52,568 nt of DNA from contig JAJFTY010000071.1 in assembly GCA_021372695.1 (NCBI GenBank), forward strand, positions 1 to 52,568, in the 5' to 3' direction. Source of the DNA: Deltaproteobacteria bacterium. Lineage in GTDB: Bacteria > Desulfobacterota > Syntrophia > Syntrophales > UBA5619. Positions 51,202 to 52,568 of the stretch are shown here, piece by piece. The stretch's first letter is position 1. Each line of letters starts with the position of its first letter. The notes under the pieces were generated by a model, which saw only the letters and a program-made list of their open reading frames with translations, had not been told where the DNA came from and did no database searches. Made by a program: the position numbers and the translations under genes.

Positions 51202-51450
51202 TTATGAATAAAGCGGATATTCCTTACCAACTTCCGGTTTCTCCGGATATTCAGAATGCTCCGATCTTGGCCAATTTTCGGCGGACCAAGGCATAATATC
51301 CCACTCAAGACCGTGGCCATCACATCCCGGCATTGTGCAGTGCTCATGACTCTTGACCACTTCCGCCGTGAGTTGGGCCTTTCCACAATGCTGGCACCAT
51401 GCAAAATCAGGCCAATATCTACCCTGATACAACAGCTTCTTCTTTTTCAT
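51202..51450 (-). CDS. Small zinc-ribbon-like protein
   Basis: The 82-residue protein starts at the ATG at 51448-51450, with GAGGAGGG eight bases upstream; an ATG six codons earlier would consume that site. It has CQHCGKAQ and, 20 residues later, HCTMPGCDGHG, likely a four-ligand zinc site. A tryptophan-rich segment (EWDIMPWSAENW) follows. The function is not recognised. It overlaps the 3' end of the replication-protein gene by 32 bases. Confidence 0.65.
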   Translation of the reverse strand: MKKKKLLYQGRYWPDFAWCQHCGKAQLTAEVVKSHEHCTMPGCDGHGLEWDIMPWSAENWPRSEHSEYPEKPEVGKEYPLYS

Positions 51451-52568
51451 TTCCAACACCCTCCTCATTCTTGAAATTCATGTTTTTGTCAATTCTATAG
51501 GTATTTTCAGTATGCTTGAGCTTCGGAATTTCTCTATGATACCTTGCCCTTTTCCTCGTGACATTCGCCTTGATTTCAGATGGGCTTTCCGGATGCATCC
51601 GCAGCTCGTTCTTGTATGAGGCCAAGCAATCATCCATACTAATAGTTTTTTCTCTGTCTGCTCTTTCTTCTTCCTGATCAATTGCGTGTATGGATTTTAT
51701 TAGCCCGTTCGCCTGTTGCATCAATCGCTTCTTATCCATATTGACGGCTTTTTCTCGAACCAGAGGTTCCGCACCCTGGACACCCTCGAAACCCTCTTGA
51801 ATTTCTTCGTACCATTTAAGGGTTGATCGCTGTGTATGATGCAAACCCGGCCGATCCTGAAACTTCAGCCAGTTCTTCGTGCAATAAGCCCATGCGTTCG
51901 GAGTCTTTTGGAGAAGGTCCGCAACTTTATTGAGGCCAAGCTGTTTCAACACCTCTCTTCTCATCTGAAATTCAATACGGATAAGTTTGTGGCCTTCTGG
52001 AACGTCCTCTATTCCCCAAACGTCATACATCCATTCTTTTTTTGATTGCTGTTGGATTTCCAGAGGTTTGTCATAAAGCCGGGCTGAAATTGTGCCTTTT
52101 CCGATTCTTATACCTGTCAGCTTATGGAATCGGTAATAGGGCGCGTAATCCGTTGCCCTCGTGACGGCATAATCCATCAATTCCTGTGACCAACGCTCGT
52201 CAGGCATTACAAAATCAACGCAGAGATCTACGCGGCTGAGCTTTGCTTCAATTCTATGCCCTCCGTTCGCTGCAATGAGCCCCAGGACGATCTTCATTGA
52301 TTCTTCGGGTCCCAAGCGCCACAAGGTCTCCGATCGGACCTCAGCCATGACATTTGGCCTTGAATTAGGTTCTTGAGATTCGGCTATCTTATAGGTGAAA
52401 TCAGACCCGCTTAGGATCCAAGAGAAGCCTTTTGCACCATGCGGCTTCATGTTGTAAAGCCAAACCTCATCGGGCAGGAAATACGTAATGCTTCCGGGCT
52501 GATCCATGTTATTCTTCTTCGCTTTTTCCTTCACCTCATTAAGTGCTATGAAGAAGGAGGCATCTTTC
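51419..52568 (-). CDS. Replication-initiator-like protein of an integrated element (5' end at or beyond window edge)
   Basis: The frame is open to the window edge, so the N-terminus may lie outside. Internal starts exist at a GTG (52534) and an ATG (52507), neither with a good ribosome site. The visible 380 or so residues contain KLSRVDLCVDFVMPDE, the conserved strand of Rep_trans/rolling-circle initiators (pT181 Rep, Tn916 Orf20). YYRFHKLTGIRIGKGTISARLYDKPLEI and KLIRIEFQMRREVLKQ follow, also typical. The last 100 residues are charged and poorly conserved in appearance. It would nick an origin on the element's circular form. Codon use is AT-richer than in the host genes. Confidence 0.75.
   Translation of the reverse strand, partial: KDASFFIALNEVKEKAKKNNMDQPGSITYFLPDEVWLYNMKPHGAKGFSWILSGSDFTYKIAESQEPNSRPNVMAEVRSETLWRLGPEESMKIVLGLIAANGGHRIEAKLSRVDLCVDFVMPDERWSQELMDYAVTRATDYAPYYRFHKLTGIRIGKGTISARLYDKPLEIQQQSKKEWMYDVWGIEDVPEGHKLIRIEFQMRREVLKQLGLNKVADLLQKTPNAWAYCTKNWLKFQDRPGLHHTQRSTLKWYEEIQEGFEGVQGAEPLVREKAVNMDKKRLMQQANGLIKSIHAIDQEEERADREKTISMDDCLASYKNELRMHPESPSEIKANVTRKRARYHREIPKLKHTENTYRIDKNMNFKNEEGVGNEKEEAVVSG

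Noticed and set aside
1..52568. CRISPR arrays, rRNA and tRNA genes
   Set aside because: No regularly spaced repeats and no cloverleaf-like sequence or conserved tRNA arm was found by eye; a computed scan (tRNAscan-SE, Infernal) would be needed to exclude them fully.

Overview
The window is high-GC bacterial chromosome (positions 1 to about 50,660) with a lower-GC right end that looks like an integrated mobile element. The gene set suggests an anaerobic Desulfobacterota member, probably of the Syntrophales/Syntrophobacterales type. It includes acyl-CoA ligases, a CoA-transferase, hydroxyacyl-CoA and SDR dehydrogenases, a sigma-54 activator, and TRAP and TTT transporters for organic acids, plus heavy investment in tungstate/molybdate handling. 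The taxonomic placement is inference from gene content only. No rRNA, tRNA or CRISPR array was found.

Layout. 1-5.4 kb: an XRE-type regulator (cut by the window edge), divergent from a long-chain acyl-CoA ligase with a near-consensus promoter, then a membrane protein, a CBM9-like protein and a PhzF-family protein. 5.5-15.7 kb: a molybdenum/tungsten region. It holds a MOT1-type molybdate transporter, a short MoaE, a tungstate ABC transporter (TupC, TupB) with two tandem binding proteins, a DNA-binding regulator with a periplasmic-binding-protein-like domain, a divergent ModE-like regulator, a molybdenum-storage-protein homologue, a 73-residue protein, a short TiaS-like protein and a frameshifted radical SAM protein. 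16-19.5 kb: a MORN-like repeat protein, a double universal stress protein, an MFS transporter and a P-loop kinase, with a short inverted-repeat element between the first two. 19.5-25.6 kb: flavin reductase, GlcG-like protein, CoA-transferase, SDR, 3-hydroxyacyl-CoA dehydrogenase and UspA, with two copies of a structured intergenic repeat.

25.6-34.5 kb: a TRAP transporter operon preceded by a sigma-54 promoter, palindromic activator sites and the gene of a PAS-AAA-Fis activator, then a second acyl-CoA ligase, a Nudix hydrolase and an SDR. 34.8-39.2 kb: a LEA-type lipoprotein, DUF488, FtsH and a trypsin-like protease with a coiled-coil insertion. 39.5-43.5 kb: a TTT (tripartite tricarboxylate) transporter in the order TctB-TctA-TctC facing a GalB-like 4-oxalomesaconate hydratase, with a perfect hairpin between them. 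43.6-50.7 kb: an operon with a second TTT transporter (order TctC-TctB-TctA), two sugar isomerases/epimerases, a Gfo/Idh/MocA dehydrogenase and a NagB-like deaminase, flanked on both sides by a related 22-bp sequence. 50.7-52.6 kb: AlpA-type regulator, small zinc-ribbon protein and replication-initiator-like protein of an integrated element.

The two observations most worth following are (1) the Mo/W uptake-regulation-storage cluster, with its divergent second TupA and its MoSto / 73-aa / TiaS-like / radical SAM gene set, and (2) a 133-bp intergenic element present twice whose stems differ in sequence but keep their base pairing, one copy carrying a nested insertion.
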